A stretch of DNA of 25,251 nucleotides from an uncultured Oxalobacteraceae bacterium (GCA_937996605.1 CALKVB010000135.1:1-25251), one strand, 5' to 3'. Counted from the stretch's first letter, positions 1-9,444 are shown. Numbers and translations: made by a program. Notes: generated from the letters alone by a model not told the origin.

Positions 1-3000
1 TGATGCCATTCAACGTAGTGACATTGGTGATGGCATTGGTTCCCAAACTGAGACCTCCAGTCATGGCGCGTGTACCATCGCGCAACAAATATGTGGTTTC
101 CGTCCCAAATCCGTCGAGTTTGGATTTGTCCGTGGAACTCATGAATCCACTGGCCAGAGCCGTTGCCAAAGCCGCCGGGATGGTATTGATACTGGACAAT
201 CCGGTCATCGCACCATTCGTCATCACAATGGAAGACGAACTTGCACTTGTCAAGTCAATGGTATTGGTACTACTGCCATTCAGGGTCAGTGAACGTGACG
301 TTCCGGAAGATGTAGTGATATTACCTACACCGGTCAAGGAACCAGTCATCGACCGGCTGCCATCTGCCAAGAAATAACTGGCCTCCGTGGCAAAACTGTT
401 CAACTTGCTCTTGTCACTCGAACTCATGAAACCCGCCTCTGTTCCCGAGGCCAACTGAATCTTGTATTCTTGTAGCGAAGGATTGATCACACTTGTCAAA
501 TTGATACCCTTGTTCGAATTGAAATTGACATTGCCTGTCATCGCCCGTGTTCCATCTGCCCGAAAGTATTGAGGATGATCATCCGCGGATAAACCAAGCA
601 AATTGCCGTGGGTCGACGAAGCATTCACACCCGATGCTTTGAATCCAATGACAGGTCGAGCGTCTTCGATCTGAATTAAATTGGTTGATCCCTGCCGAAC
701 ATAGACCACCGCAATCAAGGTAATGCCATCTTGAAACGAGGATGGAGGAGTGGACAAAGAGGCGCCTTCCGCTTCCACCAACGTGGCATATTGAGCTTGA
801 CCCACTACCAAAAAGTATTGCTCAGTGCTTCCTTCGCCAATCAAATACAAGGAATGCTTGGTATAGTAGGTAGAAGTTAAGGAAGCTAGCGTACCCGAGC
901 CATCGTCGTATTGACTGTTCGTCACTGTATTGGTCGAAGAAATGGTCCAACCTCCTGAACCGTTCGAGCGGTACTGCTTGAAATTGCCTCCAGTCATGCC
1001 TGAAGGTTGAAACAACTTGTCTGCAAAGTAGTATTTTCCACCGGATACCACCAGTTGTCGCGCGGTGGTATGTTCCGTCACCAAGGAACCCGACACAAAG
1101 ACGGCACCTAAACCATCGCGTACAAACTGACTGATACGATTGGTGGCATGTACTGCATTGGATGGACTGGAATCAATCCACTCAATGCCGGTGGCCGAAG
1201 TCATGATGCGACCCAACAAGATGGTGTTCATCGTCTCCGGCATGGTTCCGCTAAACGACAACACGTTGCTCTCGGATAGAAACACGTAAAACTCAGTGCT
1301 GGCTGCAAGCGTGGAAGACGTCAAGTTACCCCATTCCAGCTTACGAATCAATCCATTGTTGGCGGATGTTTCCAAGTAACCCGTTCCAGCACTCACTTGA
1401 ATGGTTCGACCTGTACCTGCCGTGATCACACCCCCGGTCAACACTCCCATAGGCGATCCTTTTAGCAACAAAGTCGACAAATCCACATGTTCTTGGTTGT
1501 TGTCTGTATAGGTCATCGAGATCCGGTTCGTGATTTCAAACTCATAATCGTCGCGATCGTGAAAGGCCCAGCTGATATCGGGACTGTTGTTGACAATCTT
1601 GGTATGGCTACCCACACCTGTGAAGGTGCCCTCACAAGTTGGATGTGAGTTATGAATGTCATACGTGCAGCGCTCAAACGTCAACTCCGTGGCCAAAAAG
1701 CGTGGACTTGCACCCGTATTGGTAACCTCCAAACCCTTGTAGAAACCATTCAAATACACACCCGACAAATGAACCGCACCTCCATCCGTCAATTGAATGG
1801 CCGAAACCTGATCCACGCTCGGATTCGCAATCGACGAGGAAAGACTACTGTTCAATACCTTAACCACAGAGCCTGCATTGACGATTTGAAAGAGTGATGT
1901 CGGATAGGTGGTGGCCAACGAATTGATCAACAGATCTTGTACGATCAACTCCGAAATACGACCCGAAGCCGAAGTCACACGAATACCGCGAGTAAACGCA
2001 GAAGAAGAGCCCATGTAGATATTGAACATCTTGAGCAAGGAGTCATTCGACGCGTCTGCATGCACATGTACATGGGTGTGATTGGCTCCAAATTCAATCT
2101 GCTTCATCATGAAAATTGTGTCTACACCTACTGAAGCGGAGGCGTAATACACGGCTGCTTCGGATGCACTACTCACACCTCGAATCGTCAAGTCGGAAAG
2201 TTCGGAATCATCATGGGCTATCACCAGTGACACTGCCGGATTGGTGGGTTGCAACACAGTCACACCCACACCTTTGCCCCGAATGTTTACGTAGGGCTTG
2301 AGCACCAACTGAGGTTCACTATATACACCCGGACCCACCTCAATCGTGTATTGAGTCGTACTAGTACCGGTCACAGACGCTAGCGCCGCTGCCACAGACG
2401 TAAAGTTCGCGCCCTTCTTTGCCACAGTCACGATTTGTCGATCTGCGCTCGTGATGAAAAAGGTTGAACTGGGATGAATCGACGTCTTGGCATACTCAGA
2501 ATACCCCGTAAAGTAACCTGTGGCACTCGCATTGTCAATGTTGAGATTGGTTGTACAATTGTCAAAGGTGACCGCCGTAATTTGTAATTGCGGCGCACCA
2601 GCAGAGTTGTCGCACCAAATAGCCTGATCAAAGTTCAAGAAATCACCCGCCTGGATAAAGGCGTGACCACCGCTGACCAATCGAATACCCTTCGCGTTGG
2701 CCGGAGTCGGCGAAGCCGTAATTCCATTCCCCGACAACGCAAACGACCGAATCTTCAAGGTCGAACCCGATCCGTTGACTTCGATTTGGTGACCATCGAA
2801 ATCATCGAAATAGGTGTAAAAGTTTTCAGCATTCAAATAGGCCGTGCCAGCCGTGCTCACCACCATCAAAGCTCTGCGCACGTCGTCCACTGTCATCGTG
2901 TCTGAATTCACGTCCACATATTCCAGGTACATTTCGGAAGCATTCAAAGACGAAGTGGAGGATAGCAACACTCCAATGTAGGAATTGAAGATCGACACTT

Positions 3001-6000
3001 TGTGCAACTGGGTAAAGTCTCCAGAATCAACGCATGCCACTGCAGCGTAGTTCACACCTGCGCCTTGCAATGTCAAGAATGAAATCTCTGACATTACCTC
3101 CATCTGACACACATGTTGCATATCGGAAACAGGCTGAATCACTGTGCCCATAATGGACGCACCACGGAGGCTGACATACGAAGGAAGGATCAGTTCAGGC
3201 TCAGTGAACGTTCCTGGACCCACTTGAATCACAAACGGATTCGCTTCACTCACGGTCTGGGTATTCACATAGGCAATCGCATCGCTGATCGATACAAAGT
3301 CACCTCCCTTTTTGGCCACCGTCACAATGCGTGCATCCGTGTTGTTGATAAAGAAGGACGAATCTGGGTGAATGCCACACCGCTCCTTAGAAGCAGTGCC
3401 TTGAAAATTGCCGGAAGTGTTGGGGTTCAAAATGGAAAACAAGGTTGCCACCGAATCGTCAAAGATGGACGAACTCATCACCAGGGAAGGGGCACTTCCT
3501 GTATTGTTCACCTGAACACCAATACCCGACTGATTCTCAATCTTGCCGTTCGAAAGCACCGCGTGCGAACCATTCTCCAGTTCTACTGCTATGGAAGCGG
3601 ATTGATCTATGATGTGAAACGTACGCATGTACAAATACGCGTCGGCACCCACCACTCGATGTTGCGAACCAGAAAAACTATTCACTGCTTGAATGGAATC
3701 ATAGTTTTCAGCATGCACGGTCAAATCATAGCCTGCGGCTGCTTCCACCAACAACATGTGCTGCAAATTGGCAAAGGAAGACGAGGTCTCGATCCGTATA
3801 TGCTCCAAATGAATGCTTGATGAGGCGGCCACCGTCTTTACCCAGACACCCCGGGCACAATCCATCGTCATCACCTTGTGAATGTGGCAATAGTCGCCGC
3901 AGTCTTCGATGTATACTCCCGCATAACCGGTGCCCGCTCCTCGCACTGTGACAAAACCCATGACGGAATTGGCACTCATGCGAACCACATGATGATTGTT
4001 CGCATCTGGCTGAATCACCGTATTGGCACCTTGAATTACCACATAAGGCTTGAGCTGAATCAACGGTTCCGTATACACACCTGGACCCACGTAGATCTTG
4101 TATCGATTGGTGACGGAATTGTCCGTAATTGAGGCCAACGCCGCTGCAATGGAACTGAACTGACCCGAGGCCGGACTCTTTGAGACTTGCAACTCCCGAT
4201 ACACATTGCCTGGATCTCCCCGAGGAATGGTAAAGCTAAATGTGGTGGTAGAGCCAACCGTGGAAGCCGAAACCGATGCATTGGTTCCCGGTGCCCCCGT
4301 TGTGGTAGTACCTGCTTGCACCTTGACTTCAGGCAGCACAAAATCCAACGTTGCCGCTTGACTCGTTCCCGAATTGGTGACGGAAGGGGTGGTGCCTGAA
4401 GAGACGGATCCCACCGCCACTGTTGCCGCTTGGCCAGCAGGAATGCCGAATTGAAAGGTGCGATTGGTCGATGTGCCACCGAGAGTCACGGTCGGTGATG
4501 CACCCGCACTCAGTCCCACCGCAGTGGCAGAGGAGATCGATGCTGCTTGACCCGCCGGAATACCAAACTCAAAAGAACGATTTCCAGGTGTACCACCCAG
4601 GGTTACAGTCGGAGACGCACCTGCACTGAGACCCACCGCGGTCGCAGATGAAATCACTGCATCATTACCTCGACGCAAGACAAAGTCGAAAATAGCATCG
4701 TTCTCTGTGCCCACGTTCGTCACCGATGCCGTCGCGCCTTCCGTCACCGCACCCACTGAAACAGTGGCATTGCGACCAGAAGGAATTTCAAAAGTAAACG
4801 TTCGATCCAACGATGTACCACCCAGCGTCACTGTGGGAGGCAAATTATAGGCCACGCTGGTCGCCGATGCACCCGAGATAATAGCGCTGGAACCATCGTC
4901 ACCCCGCGGAAAGACAAAGTTCAACAGAGCATCATTCATCGTACCCACATTTGTCACGGAAGCAGTGGCGCCACTTGTCACCGATCCCACTGCCACCGTA
5001 GCCGGTCTTCCTTCAGGAATGCCGAACGCAAACGTTCGATCCAAGGATGTGCCGCCCAGAGTTACAGTCGGAGAATTTCCGTACGTCACTGAAGAAGCCG
5101 ATGCACCCGAAATGATCGCACTGGCACCGGCAGCACCTGTGGCACCGGCTGGAATTCCAAACTCAAACGTACGATTCAGAGACGTGCCACCCAACGTCAC
5201 CGTGGGAGAAGACCCAGCGGATAAACCGACCGCGGTGGCAGAAGAAATGGCAGCGCTGGCGCCTGCCGCACCTGTGGCACCTGTTGCGCCTGCAGGAATC
5301 CCAAACTCAAACGTGCGATTCAGAGACGTGCCTCCCAACGTCACTGTTGGTGAATCCCCTGCAGCCAAACCCACGGCTGTGGCTGAGGAAATGGTGGCAC
5401 TGGCACCTGCAGCACCTGTGGCACCTGCTGGAATTCCAAACTCAAAGGTACGATTCAAAGACGTGCCACCCAACGTCACCGTAGGAGAAGACCCGGCTGA
5501 TAAACCGACGGCGGTGGCGGAAGAAATGGCGGCGCTGGCGCCCGGAGGAATCGAAAAGTTAAAGACGGCGTCGGTCGTAGTACCAGCATTGGTGACTCCA
5601 ACTGGTCCCGACACCACTGTGCCCACATCGACTGTGGCTGGGCGGCCCACTGGCAAATCAAACGCAAAGGATCGATTGCCCGGCGTGCCACCCAAGGTCA
5701 CTGCGGGACTTGCATTCCAAGCCACCGATGACACTGAAGCACTTGAAATCACGGCGTCGGAACCACGAGGCAATACCACGTCGAACACCGCGTCATTCAC
5801 CGTTCCCACATTGGTCACCGATGCCGAGGCGCCTTCCGTCACGGCTCCCACCGCTACCGTGGCCGGTCGACCTGCTGGGATACCAAAGGCAAAGGTGCGA
5901 TTGCCTGAAGTGCCACCCAGTGTCACGGTGGGAGTGGTTCCATACGACAGCGTGGAGGCCGACGCACCCGAAATCACCGCGTCCACACCCGGCTGACCTT

Positions 6001-7303
6001 GAGGAATGGCAAAGTTGAGAACAGCGTCATTGACCGTACCCGCATTCGTCACATTGGCCGAAGATCCGGGAGACCCGGTGCTTACACTGCCTACCGCCAC
6101 CGTGGCAGGTCTGCCCGCAGGAATGCCAAAGGCAAAAGTACGGCTCAAACTGGTACCACCCAACGAAACGGTGGGATTGTTTCCATAGGCAACCGTGGAA
6201 GCCGTAGCCCCTGAAATCGTTGCACTATCACCTTGATCGCCCTTGGGAATGGTGAAATTAAAAACAGCATCTGTCGTTGTGCCGGCATTGGTCACCGACG
6301 CAGAAGAACCAGCAGCACCCGTGGTGACTGTTCCTGCAGTCACCGTGGCAGGTCGACCCACCGGCAATCCCAAGGCGATCGATCGACTCGTTGGCGGACC
6401 GGTGTAAATCACGGTGGGATCGTCGTCCCAAGGCAATGCTGAAACCGTCACATCCGCAATCACCGCTGTGCCTGGATCACCTCGAGGAATGGTAAAATTC
6501 AAAATAGCGTCGCTCGCTGTGCCCACATTGGTCACCACCGCGTTTGACCCTGGCGCGCTAGTGGTCACTGTACCAGCCGCTAACGTCGCGGCACGACCAG
6601 CCGGAATGCCGAATTGAATGGTTTGCTCACGGTTGGTACCCGTCAGTGTTACCGTGGGCGGACTGCCAAACGTGATCGTCGAAGCCGTTGCACCCACAAT
6701 CGAAAAGTAGGCATTCTCCCGATCCACCAAACTACCCTGCACCTTGAAATCCAACGCCAGTCGATCGTTACTGAAATTGCTGACAAACACACAGTTCTTG
6801 AAAGACTTGCCTTCCCGGATAAACACACTGAAATTGGAAAAACGGCCGGTCGAACTTTGGGCCCGAACTTGCGAGGTACTCACCAGACGGTAACCGTCCT
6901 CCAAACGATAGGTGCCGTTCTTGACCGTGTTCACCTCGTCTTTCAACAAAATCTCATCTCCCACCTGAACCAGCACACCGTCCACGTAGAAAGGAATTTG
7001 TTCTCCACGCTCCATCAACTGTCGAAATTCACTCAGTCTTTCGAAATCCGGATCATCCTCATCCAGTTGGTCGGGAACCAAACGATAGGCACCACGTTCG
7101 TCGGCCACGGATCGGGACAAAATAGGCTCGGTTGATGCAGCCAAGACGAAGGAAAACTTTTCAGGATCTTTCTGAAGCGATGGTTCGTTTGCTACATTGT
7201 AAATGGACAAGATAAACGCCACCAAGCAAATCAAGACAAAGCCAACCAAGACTGTCTTGCGCATTGATGGCAATTCAATCGGTGGAATGACAATCTTGGT
7301 CAT
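1..7303 (-). CDS. Giant membrane-anchored fibre protein (partial, C-terminus beyond window)
   Basis: One frame stays open from the ATG at 7303 to the window edge, at least 2434 codons. The N-terminus is short and cytosolic-like, followed by a hydrophobic helix at about residues 17-35 preceded by Arg-Lys, so a type II anchor is likely. Residues about 88-130 carry DGVLVQVGDEILLKDE...NGTYRL, a motif common in phage tail-fibre proteins. Residues about 170-1030 are some 12 cycles of PTVTLGGTS..RTF.FGIPAG with collagen-like Gly-X-X bits (GATGAAGAS). Residues about 1034-1915 are three right-handed beta-helix modules (YVGPGVYTEP type). The C-terminal part has three DGTRAMTG/DGSRSMTG repeats around residues 2249, 2313 and 2408. 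This architecture suggests a virion surface fibre or host-attachment protein; the function is inferred. The gene diverges from the L1-like gene at 7331. Every large plus-strand frame here is its antisense shadow. Confidence 0.9.
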   Translation of the reverse strand, partial: MTKIVIPPIELPSMRKTVLVGFVLICLVAFILSIYNVANEPSLQKDPEKFSFVLAASTEPILSRSVADERGAYRLVPDQLDEDDPDFERLSEFRQLMERGEQIPFYVDGVLVQVGDEILLKDEVNTVKNGTYRLEDGYRLVSTSQVRAQSSTGRFSNFSVFIREGKSFKNCVFVSNFSNDRLALDFKVQGSLVDRENAYFSIVGATASTITFGSPPTVTLTGTNREQTIQFGIPAGRAATLAAGTVTTSAPGSNAVVTNVGTASDAILNFTIPRGDPGTAVIADVTVSALPWDDDPTVIYTGPPTSRSIALGLPVGRPATVTAGTVTTGAAGSSASVTNAGTTTDAVFNFTIPKGDQGDSATISGATASTVAYGNNPTVSLGGTSLSRTFAFGIPAGRPATVAVGSVSTGSPGSSANVTNAGTVNDAVLNFAIPQGQPGVDAVISGASASTLSYGTTPTVTLGGTSGNRTFAFGIPAGRPATVAVGAVTEGASASVTNVGTVNDAVFDVVLPRGSDAVISSASVSSVAWNASPAVTLGGTPGNRSFAFDLPVGRPATVDVGTVVSGPVGVTNAGTTTDAVFNFSIPPGASAAISSATAVGLSAGSSPTVTLGGTSLNRTFEFGIPAGATGAAGASATISSATAVGLAAGDSPTVTLGGTSLNRTFEFGIPAGATGATGAAGASAAISSATAVGLSAGSSPTVTLGGTSLNRTFEFGIPAGATGAAGASAIISGASASSVTYGNSPTVTLGGTSLDRTFAFGIPEGRPATVAVGSVTSGATASVTNVGTMNDALLNFVFPRGDDGSSAIISGASATSVAYNLPPTVTLGGTSLDRTFTFEIPSGRNATVSVGAVTEGATASVTNVGTENDAIFDFVLRRGNDAVISSATAVGLSAGASPTVTLGGTPGNRSFEFGIPAGQAASISSATAVGLSAGASPTVTLGGTSTNRTFQFGIPAGQAATVAVGSVSSGTTPSVTNSGTSQAATLDFVLPEVKVQAGTTTTGAPGTNASVSASTVGSTTTFSFTIPRGDPGNVYRELQVSKSPASGQFSSIAAALASITDNSVTNRYKIYVGPGVYTEPLIQLKPYVVIQGANTVIQPDANNHHVVRMSANSVMGFVTVRGAGTGYAGVYIEDCGDYCHIHKVMTMDCARGVWVKTVAASSSIHLEHIRIETSSSFANLQHMLLVEAAAGYDLTVHAENYDSIQAVNSFSGSQHRVVGADAYLYMRTFHIIDQSASIAVELENGSHAVLSNGKIENQSGIGVQVNNTGSAPSLVMSSSIFDDSVATLFSILNPNTSGNFQGTASKERCGIHPDSSFFINNTDARIVTVAKKGGDFVSISDAIAYVNTQTVSEANPFVIQVGPGTFTEPELILPSYVSLRGASIMGTVIQPVSDMQHVCQMEVMSEISFLTLQGAGVNYAAVACVDSGDFTQLHKVSIFNSYIGVLLSSTSSLNASEMYLEYVDVNSDTMTVDDVRRALMVVSTAGTAYLNAENFYTYFDDFDGHQIEVNGSGSTLKIRSFALSGNGITASPTPANAKGIRLVSGGHAFIQAGDFLNFDQAIWCDNSAGAPQLQITAVTFDNCTTNLNIDNASATGYFTGYSEYAKTSIHPSSTFFITSADRQIVTVAKKGANFTSVAAALASVTGTSTTQYTIEVGPGVYSEPQLVLKPYVNIRGKGVGVTVLQPTNPAVSLVIAHDDSELSDLTIRGVSSASEAAVYYASASVGVDTIFMMKQIEFGANHTHVHVHADASNDSLLKMFNIYMGSSSAFTRGIRVTSASGRISELIVQDLLINSLATTYPTSLFQIVNAGSVVKVLNSSLSSSIANPSVDQVSAIQLTDGGAVHLSGVYLNGFYKGLEVTNTGASPRFLATELTFERCTYDIHNSHPTCEGTFTGVGSHTKIVNNSPDISWAFHDRDDYEFEITNRISMTYTDNNQEHVDLSTLLLKGSPMGVLTGGVITAGTGRTIQVSAGTGYLETSANNGLIRKLEWGNLTSSTLAASTEFYVFLSESNVLSFSGTMPETMNTILLGRIMTSATGIEWIDSSPSNAVHATNRISQFVRDGLGAVFVSGSLVTEHTTARQLVVSGGKYYFADKLFQPSGMTGGNFKQYRSNGSGGWTISSTNTVTNSQYDDGSGTLASLTSTYYTKHSLYLIGEGSTEQYFLVVGQAQYATLVEAEGASLSTPPSSFQDGITLIAVVYVRQGSTNLIQIEDARPVIGFKASGVNASSTHGNLLGLSADDHPQYFRADGTRAMTGNVNFNSNKGINLTSVINPSLQEYKIQLASGTEAGFMSSSDKSKLNSFATEASYFLADGSRSMTGSLTGVGNITTSSGTSRSLTLNGSSTNTIDLTSASSSSIVMTNGAMTGLSSINTIPAALATALASGFMSSTDKSKLDGFGTETTYLLRDGTRAMTGGLSLGTNAITNVTTLNGI
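1560..4205 (-). repeat. Three consecutive beta-helix modules inside the fibre gene
   Basis: Three homologous modules of about 290 codons follow each other. Each opens with a segment such as IVTVAKKGG.F.SI..A, followed by VGPGVYTEP, VGPGTFTEP or VGPGVYSEP (plus-strand positions near 4085, 3220 and 2335) and then a 'PYV.I.G' strand. Spacing is about 865 and 885 bp. The pattern is that of pectate-lyase/pectinesterase-like right-handed beta-helices used as stalks or glycan-binding parts of fibres. No catalytic residues could be assigned. Confidence 0.75.
4215..6790 (-). repeat. About 12 tail-fibre / collagen-like cycles inside the fibre gene
   Basis: The protein repeats an 'ISGA.A......PTVTLGGTS..RTFAFGIPAG' half-cycle. 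It often alternates with 'RPATVAVG.V..G....VTN.GT..DA..NF.IP.G..G'. I count about 12 cycles; some lack the second half and carry a short Gly-Ala-Thr collagen-like linker instead. The style matches phage tail-fibre shafts. Confidence 0.75.
5151..5547 (-). repeat. Near-identical DNA tandem repeats in the fibre gene
   Basis: Three copies start with ggaattccaaactcaaa-like sequence at 5151, 5295 and 5430 (spacing 144 and 135 bp). They encode almost the same cycle: SSATAVGLSAGSSPTVTLGG, RTFEFGIPAG, then a GATGAAGAS linker. The 9-bp length difference is a change in the collagen-like linker. The high DNA similarity compared with the other cycles points to recent expansion. Confidence 0.8.
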
Positions 7304-7330
7304 GCTTTTTATTTCGTACAGAAACAAAAA
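7304..7330. promoter_or_regulatory. 27-bp bidirectional promoter region
   Basis: Only 27 bp separate the start codons of the fibre gene (minus) and the L1-like gene (plus). The spacer is A/T-rich, with A runs upstream of the plus ATG and an ATAAAAA stretch upstream of the minus ATG. Both transcripts must therefore use core elements inside this spacer or the neighbouring coding start, which suggests co-expression. No known promoter motif was recognised with certainty. Confidence 0.5.
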
Positions 7331-8389
7331 ATGTCACTGCAACCTCTGGCCGATCAAAATCAACCCGGCCGAGACTTGCTTTCGCGGCTTTACTACCTGG
7401 ACTCCAAAGGACAATTGGATGGAAGTTCAGCCACTGAAATCGTCAGCAACATTGTTGCGTTTGGCTTCATCCAAGCCTCGGCCACGTGCGACCAGGGATT
7501 CATCGTCGATCAAGAAGTCAAACTCGAATGCAACGATGCCGCCAAAGGAGTCGCCGTAAAGAACAATCCCAATTGCACCTACTGTCTACAACAAGTGGCC
7601 GCCATGCTAGCCGATCGAGCCAATCTGGAGCAACAAGCAGCGGCAAGGAATCCCAATTATGAACCGCAAGCGGCTTCGCCCGACGTGCTGAAAAGCATTC
7701 AAGGCGAACTACCCGATCAAACCGACGGAGCCTGCAAGTACGTCTGTCTACAATGCGTCGCCAAAGACATTGATCAAAACATCCAAATGAGCATCACCGA
7801 GAATTGTAATGTATCCACACAAGCCTTTCTTACAGCGTTTGACAATGGGCTCAACAGTGCAGCCCAGCAGACCTTGAAACAGAATCAAGACAAGTTGGTC
7901 CAGAATGGCATCACCATCGCCACAGAACCGGATTTGCAACAGGCGTCCATTCACATGACGGACACCATCCGAGGCATCACTTCGGTGAATACCTTGGAAA
8001 CTTTGAAACAATTCGCCCTCATAGCGCAAGCCATTCAGATCGACCCCTTGTCCACCAGCGTCGTATTGCAAAATGTGCGCCAGGCCATTTCACTGACCAT
8101 GGTGGCCACCATGGCCGCCAAAGTCTACAATGACGCCGATGTCAAGAGCAACATCAACTATGACGGTGTATCGGGCGAAATCGCCAAAGATTTTGAAGCC
8201 GTGGACCTCATTCAATCCCTGGAACAGTCCATTGAAACCATTCAAGATGCACTCAGCAACACAGCTGTACGATTAGCGCTGATCTTGATCATCATCCTCG
8301 TCATCGTGGTCCTATTATTTGCCAGCATTTTCTTCTTTCGTCCCGCCATTCTATTCGGCGGCCTCACCGAACAGGATTTTTCCAAATAA
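7331..8389 (+). CDS. L1/F9/E248R-like viral entry-membrane protein, paralogue 1
   Basis: This 352-residue protein has a large N-terminal ectodomain-like region and one C-terminal transmembrane helix (about 315-336), followed by a short tail. Cysteines occur in pairs: NCTYC, then CKYVCLQC, then ENC. The 'C-x(2,3)-C ... DI.Q.I ... NC' layout is shared with the genes at 10485-11480 and 11530-12528, so the three are paralogues. Disulfide-rich proteins with a C-terminal anchor of this kind (vaccinia L1 and F9, asfarvirus E248R) serve membrane fusion during entry. Unlike L1 and E248R it lacks an N-terminal Met-Gly myristoylation site. It shares a 27-bp promoter with the giant fibre. Family membership is inferred from pattern, not from a search. 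Confidence 0.7.
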   Translation: MSLQPLADQNQPGRDLLSRLYYLDSKGQLDGSSATEIVSNIVAFGFIQASATCDQGFIVDQEVKLECNDAAKGVAVKNNPNCTYCLQQVAAMLADRANLEQQAAARNPNYEPQAASPDVLKSIQGELPDQTDGACKYVCLQCVAKDIDQNIQMSITENCNVSTQAFLTAFDNGLNSAAQQTLKQNQDKLVQNGITIATEPDLQQASIHMTDTIRGITSVNTLETLKQFALIAQAIQIDPLSTSVVLQNVRQAISLTMVATMAAKVYNDADVKSNINYDGVSGEIAKDFEAVDLIQSLEQSIETIQDALSNTAVRLALILIIILVIVVLLFASIFFFRPAILFGGLTEQDFSK

Positions 8390-8447
8390 AAAAAAGAGGC
8401 ACGCCTTTCTCATTTGTCTCCGATCCCTCAGTTTTCAAACACCCAAC

Positions 8448-9428
8448 ATGGACGAACAACGCTCAGCGCCCATCCGGCTCCTGGTCTGCGGAATGAAGGG
8501 TGCAGGCAAATCCAGCACCATCGGCATCTTGCTCCGTAAAGATCCTTTGGAAACGAATCCATTCGTTGCCGGTCACTACCTCGGCCATTCGGCACATTTT
8601 CCCGTAAAATGTGTGGAGACCGTCGGTTTCAACGGAGGCAAACGGGGTGATGCTTTGGCAATGGAAGCAATCACCAGGGCCTTGCATGACGGTGTCGATC
8701 ATATTCTCGTCGTGATGTCGGTGGTTTCCCAATGCAACGCACCAGAACGCAAGTTCTTACGAAAAATCGCAGACGGGTTGCGGGCAGTGTCAGATCGTGT
8801 GACACTCGTCATCACCAAGGCAGACTCTCCCGAGCTGTTCAAGACCGCCCGATCCGTGATGGGACCAAACGTCATCCAAACCCTGACCACGAAACACAAT
8901 TTCAAGATTTCTGCCACACCCATCGTGCTGAGTCGTGTGCTCATCGAGAACAGCAAATATCAAAAAGTCATCGCCGATCGACTGGTGAGGCTCGGAACCC
9001 AGATTAGCCCCCAAGAGACGACTCACGCTGGCAAACGTCCTCTAGCTCAAGCAGAAGAAGTGCAACCGGCGAAACGACTGAAACCGGATGCTGCAGCAGC
9101 AATCCCAGGGATGATATTGCAAAGACTGCAGGATGGAACGGTTCACTTACGACCCGCAACAAGCGAACTCGTTCAGGGATCTGTCTTGATGCATCTCACG
9201 CAATTAGGGGAACGTTTGTCCGGATCGATGGATACTACAGAGCACACACATCATCTCGACGATATGCGAATGATTGACGACGGTCCCAACGGTCTACCCA
9301 TGCTTACCGGACGTGTGATTCGTAGACATCGCGTGACTGGCGAAGTGACTCTTTTGGAAGCCTCGTACTCTTACAACCAAGATCGCACCATCTTTGGTCA
9401 ATTGGTTGAGCTGCAGCAAAATGCTTGA
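8448..9428 (+). CDS. AIG1/GIMAP-like P-loop GTPase with nuclear-localisation-like motif
   Basis: The 326-residue protein starts at the ATG at 8448; the same frame is open further upstream but overlaps the previous gene. A Walker A/G1 motif is clear at residues 15-23 (GMKGAGKSS). ETVG at 57-60 sits where G3 (DxxG) is expected, with Glu in place of Asp. TKAD at 123-126 is the G4 guanine-specificity motif. This order and spacing resemble AIG1/TRAFAC GTPases. Residues 196-212 contain KR, 11 residues, then KRLK, a good bipartite nuclear-localisation pattern resembling the Myc-type AKRVKLD signal. The C-terminal about 100 residues are unassigned and look beta-rich. It follows the L1-like gene by 58 bp. 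Role unknown; modulation of host membranes or immunity is only a guess. Confidence 0.75.
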   Translation: MDEQRSAPIRLLVCGMKGAGKSSTIGILLRKDPLETNPFVAGHYLGHSAHFPVKCVETVGFNGGKRGDALAMEAITRALHDGVDHILVVMSVVSQCNAPERKFLRKIADGLRAVSDRVTLVITKADSPELFKTARSVMGPNVIQTLTTKHNFKISATPIVLSRVLIENSKYQKVIADRLVRLGTQISPQETTHAGKRPLAQAEEVQPAKRLKPDAAAAIPGMILQRLQDGTVHLRPATSELVQGSVLMHLTQLGERLSGSMDTTEHTHHLDDMRMIDDGPNGLPMLTGRVIRRHRVTGEVTLLEASYSYNQDRTIFGQLVELQQNA

Positions 9429-9438
9429 TTGGAATTTT

Positions 9439-9444
9439 TATAAA
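9439..9444 (+). promoter_or_regulatory. Possible TATA element upstream of the ankyrin gene
   Basis: TATAAA lies in an A/T-rich 83-bp spacer, 68 bp ahead of the ankyrin ATG at 9512. The position is plausible for an early viral promoter, but no transcript evidence can be seen. Confidence 0.3.

Noticed and set aside
3113..3820. 235-codon plus-strand frame
   Set aside because: Antisense of the beta-helix part of the fibre; no coherent domain, rich in His and Arg as expected for a shadow.
4965..5996. 343-codon plus-strand frame rich in Ala-Pro-Val repeats
   Set aside because: It is the antisense of the repetitive fibre gene; its periodicity comes from the 135-144 bp repeats, and the minus frame gives meaningful fibre motifs.
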